NCBI GenBank assembly: GCA_950022655.1
Contig: OX465583.1
Coordinates: 65,434,458-65,498,457 of the forward strand
Reading direction: 5' to 3'
Origin: Alentia gelatinosa
Lineage: Eukaryota; Annelida; Polychaeta; Phyllodocida; Polynoidae
DNA length: 64,000 nt
The notes under the pieces were generated by a model, which was given only the letters and a program-made list of their open reading frames with translations, was not told where the DNA came from and made no database searches. How positions within the stretch are numbered: position 1 is the first letter of the stretch; each line of letters begins with the position of its first letter. A program made the position numbers and the translations under genes. Shown here in pieces: positions 44,628 to 55,962 of the stretch.

Positions 44628-46574
44628 TCCTCATGTAGGTGTGGGTCATTTTAGCACGTCGACGCAATAAGAGATTTGTTTCTGAATTACTATGAAGCTG
44701 ATCAACCTTTCATATAATGTTGCTCAAAAACAATCGATTAACAATAGAAGTGCAATTCGGTAATACTATTGGTTGAGATAAAATTCGATAAAACAAATCT
44801 TTATTATGATCCCCAAGCCAACGCTAATTCGTAGCTAATGAGCGTATACATGTCTGTAGGCATCATATCGATAACGTATACCTTCATGGTGCTTCCGTTT
44901 TTCTTTGCTTTGTTCTTGCCGTTTATAACATGTATAGACCTGGGTCTTTTGTATAGCGAGGTTGTTTCCATCCTACACCAGTGTGTGTTACTGCCCTGAG
45001 GCTCCCACTTCCACTCTCCAAGCAGAGATCCTGCGCTCTACTTCCTGTGGTCGCTCATATCTCTGCCCCAGCCTGCCTGTTCTTGTCAAAATTTGGCCCA
45101 TACGCCAATTTTTAGAATATCTTAAATTTGTGGTGCTTTGGGGAGTATTTTGTAAATAGAGATGTAAATATTTATATGGTAAATGATATAGACTCATTTC
45201 TGTTATTTGTTATATCAAATCAGACATAGTCATAGGGATTACTATCTTCAGTGGAAAGTACCCCATGTGTTGCAGGGTTTTGTTTGTCAACATGACACAT
45301 ATGCTCACTTGAAGGGGTAGTCTAATCAACTGTGGATTCAATTATAAATTATAATGACTAATTATAAAGTGATTTAAAACTTAGAAAAATCCAGTTGGAT
45401 TGTCTCTGCAGCTCATTCAATAATTCCTTTATTTCCCAACTCATAATATATGAGTTCTTTCAGTTTCATAACTTTTGACAGATGCTTTGTTTTGAGTCTG
45501 AAATGTTTGCTGCTTTGCCTATCGTTAGAGGGTACCCAGGAACCAGCATATGATGGCATTGGGTTGAGGCAGAGATTAGCGCTAGTGTCGGGAAAGGTCT
45601 GCTGGGAGAGTGGTCCACTTCTAAACCCTTTGGGTCGATGCTTTGGTGTGCATCCTGAAAGTACCTTCTATTCAAAGGTGCCTCAATCGGTCATTTCTTT
45701 GAGCCCAAATTGCATATCAGAGCCATGCTATTATTTAGAAGAAAATACAAGATATCTTTAGATAATTATTGCCAGTTTCATCAAGTTCCCGGCTTATTAT
45801 AAGTGGGATGATTTATAGGTATTAAGAATGCCCGGACCAGGGTAGAACAGACTGATTGTTTATTGCTCTAGAGTTTCTTTGGTATTGTTTACATAGGTTA
45901 TTTTCTGTCTTTCTCATGTCATATTGTGTTTTGTCTAGCATTGTTGTTAGCGACCAGTGCGTGTATGGTGGCGACACCTATCTGCTTAATCCTGTAGTGC
46001 AGGCTAGAGCAAGTGCTAAACGACTCACTATTAGATTGGCCCCACCTCTGTCGCCATTCTTTTTTTCCTTTTTTTTAAATATATTTATCGATCGTAAATT
46101 TAACATACAAGGATGATTTTCAATTACGGCCAGCGTACTCTTGTGACCTCCAGTTTGTGCACTGACAAATATAAGGTCATGAACAACATAGAATGAAAAA
46201 GATGAAGATACATATTAGATACTTCAATAAGCTAGATGGTACAGAAGTGGACGATAAGTTTGTACCAATCAAATCCATCTCTCAAACACATGCAGTGTGG
46301 TAATGGATCGGTACTAAACATAAGTGATAATATTAGATATTAGTTAGGACTAGGGTTCCAAGACTATGAGGAACTAAGGTTGGGTAGTGATCTGATGTGT
46401 TGTTTGAACGACAATTTACTCTGGCATAATTTAGCATCTTCAGGGACCGAGTTCCAGAATCTGCTGCCACGATAAACCGATAATTTTTGTAGAACTTCGT
46501 ATTCGGATTTTTAAGTCTGAAAAGTTGTTTATTATGGGATCTCAGTACCGGTTTCAGACTAAGAGGTTCGTCGG
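44628..46574. other. unassigned 1.9 kb stretch
   Basis: No repeat partner, coding exon or RNA was recognised. The ORFs at 44962-45159, 45450-45761 and 45856-46116 are short and featureless. A T-rich tract (TTTTTTTCCTTTTTTTTAAA) lies near 46060. Confidence 0.4.
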
Positions 46575-46890
46575 GTCAAATCACACACTGTGTCTGCACC
46601 CAAACCAAGTGATTTTGTTGTATTTTGGTTCTAGTAGAAGACAAAATTAACAGGAAATATACGTAACTTAATGAATTGATATTAAAATATACATTTATAT
46701 TCATTTTACTTTTCAAGAAAATTGAAAATTGGCTTCGAGGTTATGAACAATAACAATGACTAAACATATTCTCCAATTAGCACAAAAGATCTGGTAGGAG
46801 AGTAACAAACACTTCCCGCTACTGGGGCAAGGTTATAATCGATTGAACCCATCCAGAGCTAACGTAGTGTGGCTCTGGCGGCCAGTGTTG
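46575..46890. repeat. dispersed repeat Z, copy 3
   Basis: CACCCAAACCAAGTGATTTT, AAAGATCTGGTAGGAGAGTA and AGAGCTAACGTAGTGTGGCT align with 24836-25170 and 76-122. Confidence 0.75.
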
Positions 46891-47137
46891 TGCTGAAATC
46901 CCCACCGTGTGTTAAGTATGATGGTTCCCAGGTTGACCACCAGGGTGGTAAAGAGTCCAGGGCTGTATACATTTACAGGGTAGTAAATCTTATCATCTTG
47001 GTTAATTAGTCCATTATAAGTGTCTTATGATGATATTTTCCTTGGGGTGAATAATTACGTAGAATATCCTGCCGAATGTTGTCTTAACCCTTAAAAGATG
47101 TGGTAGATTTCCAAATATCGCTGTACACCTTGGATAT

Positions 47138-47426
47138 TTATATAGAACGTCCTGACCATGCTGTACAAACTACAAAATGAGATGGTAATTTACGGAACGA
47201 GGCGTTTACGCCGAGTTCCGTTCAAACCATAAATTATTATCGAGTTTTGTAGCTTGTACAAGTATGGTAGGTCGTTCTATATTTACTATATATATACCCG
47301 AAATTAAAAAAAAAAAATTATTTCATTTGGTTTAACAACCAATATTTTAAAGTGGTCCGTACAGTATTTTACGTTATATGGCGAAACGGTGCATATTTAC
47401 AGTATATATACGGCATGGGTATATAA
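47138..47426 (+). repeat. HP-E copy (hairpin plus body)
   Basis: Hairpin 47138-47285: TATAGAACGTCCTGACCATG pairs with CATGGTAGGTCGTTCTATA; the tip is ACGAGGCGTTTACGCCGAG. The body runs to GGCATGGGTATATAAT, with the middle palindrome partly deleted compared with 37776-37960. Confidence 0.85.
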
Positions 47427-47447
47427 TAATAAGAAGAGACGTCACAA

Positions 47448-47712
47448 GTTTGAGTCTGAGTTTATTTATGCCACGCATTTTGTTGGCTCCATAATTTCAC
47501 GAGTCGAAGACGAGTGTCATTACGGAGCCAACAAAATGCGTGGCATAAATAAGCTCAAACTCAAACGAGTGGCATCTAGATTTTATCCTACCCCATTTCA
47601 TATTTTTTCAGTATCAGAAAGTAGTGGCATAAACCACACTTTATGTCACACCCGTGACATAAACAAATCCCATGTTAAGCCTATGGCGCTTTTTATTAGG
47701 GGTAGGATAATA
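47448..47712 (+). repeat. HP-C copy 1 (hairpin plus body)
   Basis: The hairpin 47448-47566 pairs TTATTTATGCCACGCATTTT with AAAATGCGTGGCATAAATAA and TGTTGGCTCC with GGAGCCAACA. The tip is TTCACGAGTCGAAGACGAGT. The body runs from GATTTTATCCTACCCC to AGGGGTAGGATAATAC and includes CCATGTTAAGCCTATGG. Confidence 0.9.
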
Positions 47713-47719
47713 CAGGTAA

Positions 47720-48110
47720 CATAGCCGTGGGGGAGGGGGGTGTATTTGCAGGTGGGCTGTCTGGGTGCCTGGGGGTAGCGGTGATGGCGGTATTGGTGGC
47801 GTGTTGGTGGCTTACTGGTCGCATATCCCCTGGAGTTAGTGACGATCTCAGGCTGATGTGGCCCGTCGGCTAAATCTGTCACCCGTGTGAGCTGCCTCCA
47901 GCCCGGGCAGGATCCCCGAGTTGCTCATACCTCCAGGAGAGCTGCTGAACCCATTCCCCAGGTCCCGGCCCCTCCAGCAGCCACCCGGGAGGAGGAGCAC
48001 GTGATACATACAACCTGTGGGTGCCACTCAACAACACCCCCCTCCACTCCACTCCACCCCCCACACACCTCTCTACTCCATGCGGCCTACCTACCTATAC
48101 CTATACCGAC
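47720..48110. promoter_or_regulatory. GC-rich island downstream of the minus-strand exon
   Basis: This is moderately GC-rich unique sequence. On the minus strand an acceptor-like CACCCACAG|GTTGTATG (near 48013) is followed by reading frames open for 25-45 codons, and GGAG|GTATGA near 47932 could be a donor. Three frames are simultaneously plausible, so I cannot call an exon. It could hold exon 2 of the 48828 gene. Confidence 0.3.
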
Positions 48111-48142
48111 CTACCTACCTCAGCACACCAAAATATTAGAGG

Positions 48143-48440
48143 GAAACTCACGAGGTCAAAATAATTTGGTCTGTATTCAACCAAGTTTGACTGCGGAGTA
48201 ATTCACAAAGTGAAGCTGAGTGAATTACGTAGCGATGGAGGGCTGGCCAGGTTATTGTCATCGAGTGGGTTTCTGATTTTATCTCACATCCCTATACATG
48301 AACAGGAACATTATTAATTAATGAAATAACGTACCTTAGCCATTGAGTATTGGATACTCTACTTCCACGGCCGTGAAGTATGAGTACCTAATGTTAACTA
48401 ACCTATGTAGAAAAATACCGGGGTGAGATAATATATACAG
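48143..48440 (+). repeat. HP-A copy with hairpin
   Basis: The outer arms GAAACTCACGAGGTCAAAAT and GTTATTGTCATCGAGTGGGT are inverted; the inner tip is TTCACAAAGTGAAGCTGAGT. The body 48275-48440 runs from GATTTTATCTCACATC to ATACCGGGGTGAGATAAT. It lies between the two GC-rich islands, within the putative intron of the minus-strand gene. Confidence 0.75.
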
Positions 48441-48492
48441 AGTACGGTCCCGCCACCCTCTGTATCGCCCACCACGGTTAAAACAGTCTTAC

Positions 48493-48828
48493 CTGCGGGG
48501 TACCACACCCGTACCCCCACCCACACCCACACCCACACCCACACCCACACCCCCGCCCGGCCCCGGCCCCTGTGGGTCCCGGCCTGCCCTCCGTGGTACA
48601 GTTTCCGAGCCGGGATGGCGTCGTGTGCTCCTCCAGCTCCTCCAGCTCCTCCAGGCGCAGGTGGAGCAGCTCTGGTTATTGCTGGAGCAGCTCACCGGGA
48701 CAGTCCTCCGCGTTGATCGTCGGGGTCAGTGTCAGGGGCGCCGGCGGTGGCGGCGGCGGCGGCGGCGGAGGAGGAGGAGGAGGTAGTGGAGGCGGTGGTA
48801 GTGGCAGTGATGACTTTACCTGACCCAT
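48493..48828 (-). CDS. candidate first coding exon, proline-rich, with in-frame stop (partial)
   Basis: The minus-strand ATG at 48828-48826 (context GTGTGATGG) opens MGQVKSSLPLPPPP, a Pro tract of about 20 residues, then APLTLTPTINAEDCPGELLQ up to a TAA at 48678-48676 (codon 51). The same frame continues openly for 61 codons, reading PELLHLRLEELEELEEHTT and a Gly/Cys-rich stretch from a (GGGTGT)n repeat, and ends in phase 0 at CAG|GTAAGACTG (donor at 48493/48492). Either the TAA is a disabling change, or the exon ends earlier at the donor-like CCG|GTGAGC (48690s), or splicing differs. MG at the start would allow N-myristoylation. Family not recognised. GC-rich, like the exon at 17781. Confidence 0.4.
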
Positions 48829-49270
48829 CACACGCACTGGACCGTTTGAGTGTGCTTTGTCTCAGGCTCAGCACCCACGCTTAACTATTCCCCTCACCTA
48901 CACACGGCTATAGGTGTATATGTATATCATCCTACCTGGCACTGGAGCTGAGCTGAGCTGTTCTGAGCTGCTCACTATAGGGGAAGTAGCTGTTCCTTTA
49001 CCTCCTCCAGGTCTGGCGCCAGCAACCCCACCAGTGGGAAGGGTTGCCCGTCGCATAGCCGTACAGGGGGAGGGGTTTGGAAACGGGGTTGTCTACCGGT
49101 CCGCCCTGACTCATCCTGACCGACTCAGCCCTGCTGCGCGCGCATATTAACACACCTGGAGGTATCTCACTCACCTTCAGTTGACCCAGGTGTTTCTGGG
49201 AGGTGCAGGCGCGCCCCGGCCCCTCCACTCTCTCCCCTGGAAGCTACATGTTATGATGCGGCCAAGCAGT
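48829..49270 (-). promoter_or_regulatory. GC-rich probable 5'UTR/promoter of the minus-strand gene
   Basis: CpG-rich DNA with GAGCTGAGCTGAGCTGTTCT-type repeats on the + strand and several open but mutually exclusive frames. A possible donor GTAG|GTGAGG lies near 48900 on the minus strand. I read it as promoter and untranslated leader. Confidence 0.4.
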
Positions 49271-49439
49271 GCCAGCTGCGGAGAGGACATTGCCGTACGG
49301 TGGCTGGGAGATATACCTACTACACTACTGTGAACTCTTAGGACTACATCTTCACTGTGGTGCATCTGATTAACGTTGTGTTTTACTTTCTTGTTGTTGT
49401 TGCAATACTCCTGGATACAACTAAGATGGAGAACATAGT

Positions 49440-49775
49440 GTGACCTTTACAGTTTACTGAGCTTGCGGTGGACACCAGAATTACCTATATATACCAGAAT
49501 TACTGTATATATATACCTAGGAGTTACCGTATATATACCTAGGAATTACCGTATATATACCAGAACTACCGTAAATACCTAGGAATTACTATATATATAT
49601 ACCTAGGAATTACCGTATATATATACCTAGGATTTACCGTTTATATACCTAGGAATTACCGTTTATATATACCTAGGAATTACCATATATATACCAGAAC
49701 TACCATAAATACCTAGGAAATACCGTATATATACCTAGGAATTACCGTATATATACCGAGGAATTACCGGAGGTC
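49440..49775 (+). repeat. minisatellite of ATATATACCTAGGAATTACC units
   Basis: About a dozen imperfect units of 20-27 bp, each with TATATACC and (C)AGGAATTACCGT or CAGAACTACCGTA. It lies just upstream of the minus-strand GC-rich island. Confidence 0.95.
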
Positions 49776-50888
49776 TTATGGATATACCAAGCTTTAATTA
49801 TTCAATACTTATATGTTTTTACTATTTATAAACATTGTTGTTTTTACAATACCCTTGATACCTGCGGGACAGGCTGTGACAATTCTAGCAGACACGTTGT
49901 CTGTGGATCATACTAGGTATGGTCAACTATCTTAATACTCTCTTATAGAGGGTCTTCAATGTTTCTACCAATTGCCGAAAGCGATTGAATCTATTTACGT
50001 GTCGTTGTCCATGGTATGCCTTTCAGTATGAATAATAATTTGTCAGCTACTCTGGGCATTGAGTTCGAAAGCCCCGGCTTCACCAATCGAGTCCGGGTCA
50101 AGCCCCCTTCACACCATGTGACCAAATCCAGAAAAAAGGTAGGTTATTTGAAATGAATGATTTCATTATATTGGTTGATGACAGTATATGCCACAAGGTA
50201 GAAGTATTTTTTTTAGAAAAGGCCTCCAATGAGTGCAAAGTGTTTATCGGAGAGGGAGTCCCATGGCAATGGAACTTACTTTTCTTTTCCATGTTGACAA
50301 TCTTCTCCAGCAGAAAAATAACGATGGTTACCGTTACTATTGGATGTGAATAATAAGCTGAATGAATGACTCCAAGGCTTTGTCCCATTACAAGCTTTAT
50401 TGCTGATGTTACTGCAATGCACTATGCTAGTCAGACTGATGAGAATACATTGAGATTAAGATTATATGCTGGCTCCATGTGTGGGGGTGGCCGTGTTGAT
50501 CATAACCAAGGGGTCGCCTCCAGCGGCGTGTTACGCAACCAGCTTGGTCAGTTAGGCCAAGGGATAGAATCTGTATGTTTCACAAACCAATATTTTGGAA
50601 TGTAACACTACCTACCTTACATAAAGCGGCATGATTTCGACAGGATATGCTTGGAGGTGCTCCCCACAAAGCGACAAACAGAACCAGACATGTCCATGGA
50701 GACTGAAATGCTGTCAGTGAGATTTTTGTGTGCAAAAAAAGACTGGAAGCAAAAATTAATGCTGTATTTTACTGATCTCCTTACCCTGAGACATGCCTCG
50801 TGACAGTGTCCGCCATTTTGAAATGGTACAAGGTCCGCTAGACCCTAAATCACACTGAAATCAGCCAATCCACCATGCATTGTATGGG
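49776..50888. other. unassigned stretch
   Basis: No gene or repeat partner was recognised. Overlapping ORFs on both strands at 50098-50388 and 50366-50605 have no known domains. Confidence 0.4.
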
Positions 50889-51022
50889 GTTTTTATCAGT
50901 GTCTAATCGCAGAAACGTGGTCAACTGTCCCGTTATTAGGTAACCCTCTGACGCGATTTTGATTTTTTATCGGGAGGTGCATCGTAGACTATATTGGAGC
51001 CATATCGTAGTAGGTGGACCTA
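50889..51022. mobile_element. element V, copy 3 (truncated)
   Basis: TCTAATCGCAGAAACGTGG, TATCGGGAGGTGCATCG and CCATATCGTAGTAGGTGGAC match 5640-5815 and the right half of 1683-1957. Confidence 0.7.
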
Positions 51023-52117
51023 AGTGTATCATAGTTTGGGCCAACACTGCCTATTTGAATATTCACGATCTGCCATGCCCCCCTAGAGTTCACTTTAGAG
51101 ACTGAGGACTGCAATGTGGGCAATACCCACCAGATAGCGCGTCCATAGGCTCTAGCGACGAAGTCTGTAGGGTGTCAGTAACAACACACCCCAAAACCAG
51201 CAAATGACAGAGCAGGAATTAGCAAAATCCATATTGAAAGATACAACACTTTCAGGGATCCCAGCGAAGTTACACTGGTCACCATAGACCTTATCCCGAA
51301 TCAGAGGTACCAGAAAAATTGTTTGGCAGCATCAGCCAATCAGAATAGAGGAAATTTGAGAGTGAGTTTTCCTGGGAAAGAGCTCCGAGAGCAGTAGGCA
51401 TTCGTGGTAGCGTATTCTTTGAGTCAACCTAGAAGTAGGTGGCGCTACGAACGTCCTTCTAGCCATGGGAGTGGCCATTTTGGAGAAGCACCTACACAAG
51501 CCTATGGGACCATTCGGAAGTTCATTTATGATACTATTTAATGTGTGAGGATGTTTGAAGTACTTCTGAGGCATTTCTCCTGAAAAATTAGACTTCCCTG
51601 GTAATTTCAGATCAAATGATTATGTGGAGGCCCAAGTTTAGACGCCATGTCAGAAATTTGTCAAAACAACCGATTTTCTTTGATATTTAAATCATGTCTG
51701 GGTAATGTAAATAATTCCATTCCAATAATTATATGTTCAGATTGTACATAAGAAAGTCAAATAGTATAGCTTTTCACCATTTTACACTCTGACAGTGATA
51801 TGTTGTCACCAACAAGATGGCGGACATGTGCGTTGTTAAGGGAAATTGGAGGGTATTTGAAACCGAAAGTCAGCAGATGACTCGTAGAATTGGTATTGAA
51901 GCCTCATCTACACTTTCACTACTTCTTTATTCCAATCATTACATTCACAATATTAACCATTTATGTTGTGTTTATCATTCAGCATTGTAAATCTGAACTA
52001 TTAAAAAAAAGCCAAAGTGACCACCAATCTTTGCACACACTATTTTGCACACAAGGGACATTTTCCGCAATCCCTAATCTATGTAGGAGGGAGATTACGC
52101 AAACCACCGCCGGTGAA
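51023..52117. other. unassigned stretch
   Basis: No gene recognised. AGTAGGTGGCGCTACG near 51433 is a weak CTCF-like word. The ORFs here are short and featureless. Confidence 0.4.
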
Positions 52118-52345
52118 TAACACAGAGTGCTTGCTAGTTCCACCATCATCCACCAGGAAATTGTAAGATAGTGGTTATTGTAGTTGGAGGAGAACCACTA
52201 TTTTCTGCTGCCATAATCTATAGATAATCATGAGACAAGGCTTAACCCCTTTTATGGCTAACCCGCCTAAAAATCCAAAAATAAACTGGACCCACCGGGA
52301 GACAAGATGGCCGCTTCTATAACACAATAGCTATGTGCCTTATAG
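52118..52345 (+). repeat. dispersed TIR repeat J, copy 3
   Basis: CACAGAGTGCTTGCTAGTTC, CCACCATCATCCACCAGG, GATAATCATGAGACAAGGCT and AATAGCTATGTGCCTTATAG align with 1260-1600. Confidence 0.75.
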
Positions 52346-52765
52346 GTAGAGTATGGAGACTCCGTAATCGGTGGATGATAAATTACCCTCAGACTTCAAT
52401 GATGCTGTTTTTGCCAGGTAAGAGGAATCCTCATCGAGATTGTCTTGGCCATATACTTATTTCTGATGTTTCAGGTTGGAATTCTCATTATTGTACATTG
52501 GGGGGAAAACCCCATAGAAATAACGACATCTTCATCATGATAAGCATTGGACTCAGTGACCTATGAATAAGCCAAGTTGGTCTCATCCCTTTCGGGTCCC
52601 TTTGAAGCATACACAGGGTCAGTGTGACAAATGGTATTGAGTATAAACAGAATAATGTCATCTTTGAGAATGTCTGATATTCAGTCAAATTATATATATA
52701 TATTGCTCATGATGCTCTTATGTTAGGAAAATGCCAGGATGTACTGAAATGTAAAATTGGGAATT
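52346..52765. other. unassigned stretch
   Basis: Between repeat J and the SINE there is no recognised feature. Confidence 0.4.
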
Positions 52766-53098
52766 GGTTGGTTGGTTTGATTTAACGTCCAGTTAACCAT
52801 TGCAGATTCTCACCAGACTTTCTCAAGGTTCTTTTACACCACAAGGTTGGTGATCGAATCTATGAAATAAATTTATGTGGAAACCTTACTCCTACGCATT
52901 TACCGAGGTGAGAGTTCTTTTACTTCCCACACCACATAGACATGGTATGAGAAGGATTGGCCTTTGATATAGCAGTAAATCTACCACTGCTGGGGGTGAA
53001 GGGGAAAAGTGGCTGCAGTGGGACCCGAATCAACAAAGTCTGACAACCTTGATATTACAAGTCTAGTGCTCTTTACCACTGAGCTAACTCCCCACCCC
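52766..53098 (-). mobile_element. tRNA-derived SINE (type 2), uninterrupted copy
   Basis: Minus strand: GGGGAGTTAGCTCAGTGGTA head, degenerate box B region, body GTGGGAAGTAAAAGAACTC and tail side TTAACTGGACGTTAAATCA. It aligns with 29672-30151 once the 169-bp MITE there is removed. Confidence 0.85.
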
Positions 53099-53259
53099 GG
53101 TCGCTTTTGTTATGCTTGCGTGCAAGCATATCCGGTCTGCACCACGAGGAGGGGAGGCAACCAAGAGGGTGAACAGATTGGTAATTTCTGTCCACCCCAG
53201 CTGGCCCTAAAAAAGGCCTCATTGCCATGACAAAACATACCTGGATGGCCACCTAAAAC

Positions 53260-53620
53260 ATTGATCGGCGAGAGTCAGCAATGAATTGTCGATGTCCTAT
53301 ACTTTACATACATAATACATCTAAACGCCGACTCTGCCCGATTCTACCTTTGCGTGACAGATCCATCGGGCCTGTGAGAATCTGCATCACTCGGGTCGAT
53401 GTACGCACTTCAGCAACTCGATTTAATTTATTATGCCAACGCGTCAAGCATTACTACCATGTCAGATATGACCGACTCTCCCTGATCTTAAGATTTCGAT
53501 GTACACACTTCACAGATCGTTCCCGATTCTGTGTAGCCCGCATAGATAGCGACGATTTGTATCCCGCGTTCTACATACAAGTATGTATATAGACCTATCA
53601 ACCTGCCTTGATCTGAATGA
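53260..53620 (+). repeat. dispersed repeat HH, copy 1
   Basis: It contains CAGATATGACCGACTCTC, AAGATTTCGATGTACACACTT and CGTTCCCGATTCTGTG, all found inverted at 61430-61670. GATGTACGCACTTC occurs twice within the unit. A 103-codon ORF here and a 71-codon ORF in the other copy translate similarly because the DNA is similar; there is no known domain. Confidence 0.7.
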
Positions 53621-53689
53621 GAGTCGATTTAAGAGTTTATAAAAGTAAAAGGTGTGATCGGAAAGAGTCTGCCTTTAGGTGTCTAGAGC

Positions 53690-53780
53690 CCAAAAGACAG
53701 CGACATCTACCACAGATTCTCACCGATCCGATTGACGATAATAATCGGGTACGATAATGTCGCTGTCTTATACCCTCATA
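53690..53780. repeat. hairpin next to repeat HH
   Basis: AAGACAGCGACAT pairs with ATGTCGCTGTCTT around an 50-nt spacer. A similar hairpin with different stem (TAAGACATCGACAT with TTTCGATGTCTTA) lies at 61083-61165, again close to an HH copy. Confidence 0.75.
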
Positions 53781-53825
53781 TATTCTATCCAATATGCATT
53801 TGAATACATAATAACCTTTTACATA

Positions 53826-54225
53826 CAGTTGAATCCCGTCTAACGGACACTCCGCGTAAGCGGACAGCTTGTGTAAGCAGTAACATTTGCTCGGAACGGT
53901 AACATTTCCCTCCATTAGATGTTTGATTTAACCCCGCAGAAGGAGATACCCCACGTAAGCAGACAGTTATTTCCGTATGAAAAGGCCTGAAATCCCATGT
54001 AAGCGGACACCTCCAATGGACACCCTATCAAAACTAGATCAATCTGTCTCTTTTATGAGTGTGTGTGTATTCATACCTTTTGTAATTCAAAGTTTAATAA
54101 CTTCAAATAGGATGAAATTAAGATATTAGAATATGGATTTCAGATTTATCATTGCCTCTGTCTCCCCATATAGATATATAACACTTGCATATTGGACAGG
54201 AGGAAACTTGCGCAGGGTTTTACTG
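53826..54225. mobile_element. TA-flanked pogo-like MITE (400 bp)
   Basis: CAGTTGAATCCCGTCTAACG at the left and TTGCGCAGGGTTTTACTG at the right, with TA on each side (53824-53825 and 54226-54227). Internal CGTAAGCGGACAG and GTAAGCGGACACC match the 27345 element's subterminal repeats. Confidence 0.75.
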
Positions 54226-54384
54226 TACTCGGAAATAAGCTATTTCATCATAATTGCCTCCTGATAGACAGTAGAAATAGAACAAATCGCTTTGACAGCA
54301 CTCTACTGTGGAAACTTTAAGTGTTGTCCTCATACACTTCAATTGCACATTTCTGTGCTAGATAACATGTGAACCCCTCTCATA

Positions 54385-55174
54385 AAGACCAACGCACACT
54401 AGGCGACTTTTCCCGTTTTTAGCGGAAAAGTCGCCGTAAAACTCACCTTGAGACTATTTTACGGTACAATATCGCTATGTGTACCATGGTTTCCTTGCGA
54501 TATCGCAGAGGCAATTATGCACCCCCTTTTCACCCCTTTCCCCCCCGCTGATTTGGGGTTTGTCGCCGACTTTTCCTTGAGACTTTCCTTGAGACTTTCA
54601 AATATAACATGTTATATTTTTTCGCTTGAGACTTTTGACTTTTGGTTGCCACCTCCCGCTGGGCGGGCCATTGGCCCGGGTCTCGGGTCCTGGAATTATA
54701 CTTTGGGGTCTTCCAGGCCTGGAAAAAGCCGGAAATTCTCACAGAGAGACTGAAAAAACCTGGAAAACCCTGGAAAATATATTTTTGAATAAAAAAATTC
54801 TTTTTAGTATAATTCAATATCATACGTGATATTGAGTTTGAATATATAGGTATAACTAAAGGTTAAAAAAACCATAAGTGCCAAAATGGCCCACCTCGCA
54901 TCTATTTTGTAGCTACCATAAGTCAGTTATCCATTGTTGAGACTTTCGGAAAGGGAAAGTCTCAAGGAAAGTCTCAGGGAAAGTCTCAAAGTGTGCATGC
55001 ATAGGCCTTGAGATTTTCGGGTAACCTCCTGCTGGGGTGACCGACGCCTGAACAGAATTTTGTCGGCGACTTTTCCCGACCCCTGCTGTGTTTATTGCAC
55101 CCCCTTGCGATATTTTTCCTAAAAAGTCTCAAGCATATCGCAAGGAAAAAAGTCGCCAAGTGTGCGTTGGTCTT
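54385..55174. mobile_element. TIR element G (790 bp), nested in FB
   Basis: AAGACCAACGCACACTAGGC with CGACTTTTCC is inverted at the right as AAAAAAGTCGCCAAGTGTGC and GTTGGTCTT. TA lies on both sides (54383-54384 and 55175-55176). The motif TTGAGACTTTC and its inverse GAAAGTCTCA recur many times inside. Rejected ORFs of about 100 codons lie on both strands. Non-autonomous; superfamily unclear. Confidence 0.85.
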
Positions 55175-55341
55175 TAGATCTCACACTCTCTAAATGGTAT
55201 TCTGTACAATGTTCTTACTACGCTCTATGGGAGAAGAATTCTTAATTAACTAGGCTTAGAGCCTTAAGAATCCACTGGCACACAGTATTCCTGATAGGTG
55301 GCATCATTGAGATTATAGGGATTTTTGGGTTGCATTGACGT

Positions 55342-55668
55342 ACTTATCTCACCCCTGGTACAAGTTTAGCCATAGGAATAACATTAGAAAAAAATACTCA
55401 ACGATCACCCCCGTAAAGTGACAACACTACGCCACGGCCGTGGCGTAGTGGATTTGCTAAGTCTTTTCTAATTATTGTGATAGTTTGATGATATTTAATT
55501 TGATAAAAAGGGGTGAGATAAATCCAGAACCGCACTCGAATCATAAATAGACACAACTCCACTCGTTTGGATGGGCCGAAATCGTCACTCGGCTTCGCCT
55601 CGATGACGATTGCGGCCCATCCAAACTCGTGGAGTATTGTCTATTTATACTATTCTCGATGCAGTTCT
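55342..55668 (+). repeat. HP-B copy (body plus hairpin), nested in FB
   Basis: The body runs from CTTATCTCACCCCTGG to GGGGTGAGATAAATCC with palindrome CTACGCCACGGCCGTGGCGTAG. The hairpin 55526-55668 pairs CATAAATAGACACAACTCC with GGAGTATTGTCTATTTATA and CGTTTGGATGGGCC with GGCCCATCCAAACTCG. The tip is TCACTCGGCTTCGCCTCGAT. Confidence 0.9.
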
Positions 55669-55962
55669 ATATAAGTCTTTAGCACAGAAGGCAGGCCATG
55701 GATTCTCAAGGCTCTAAGCCTAGTTCGGTAAGAATCCTTGTCCCATAGAACGTAGTGAGAGTATAGAATACCACTTAGAGAATGTGAGATCTTATGAGAG
55801 GGGTGCTTGCAAGGCCCCGAAGGGCGAATGATAAACTAAGCTACTAAGAGCTAGAAACCTTGTGTGAAAGAAGTACATGGACTTGCTGGTGATATCTTAG
55901 AGAAGTTGACCTAAACTCTACTGTGTAGTAGGATGAACACCGTGTTAGCTGGCTATTTATCT

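Larger units (their letters stand above)
54374..55806. mobile_element. foldback element FB, copy 3, carrying two insertions
   Basis: The left end AACCCCTCTCATA is separated from its continuation GATCTCACACTCTCTAAATG by element G. The middle is split again by an HP-B element at GACGTAC...AAGTCTTTAGC. The right arm GGATTCTCAAGGCTCTAAGC to GATCTTATGAGAGGGGTGC completes it. Comparison with 22436-22745 shows the uninterrupted order. Confidence 0.9.

Noticed and set aside
53281..53592. 103-codon ORF sharing peptide words with 61436-61651
   Set aside because: Similarity is explained by DNA-level homology of repeat HH; no known domain, and the second copy is shorter.
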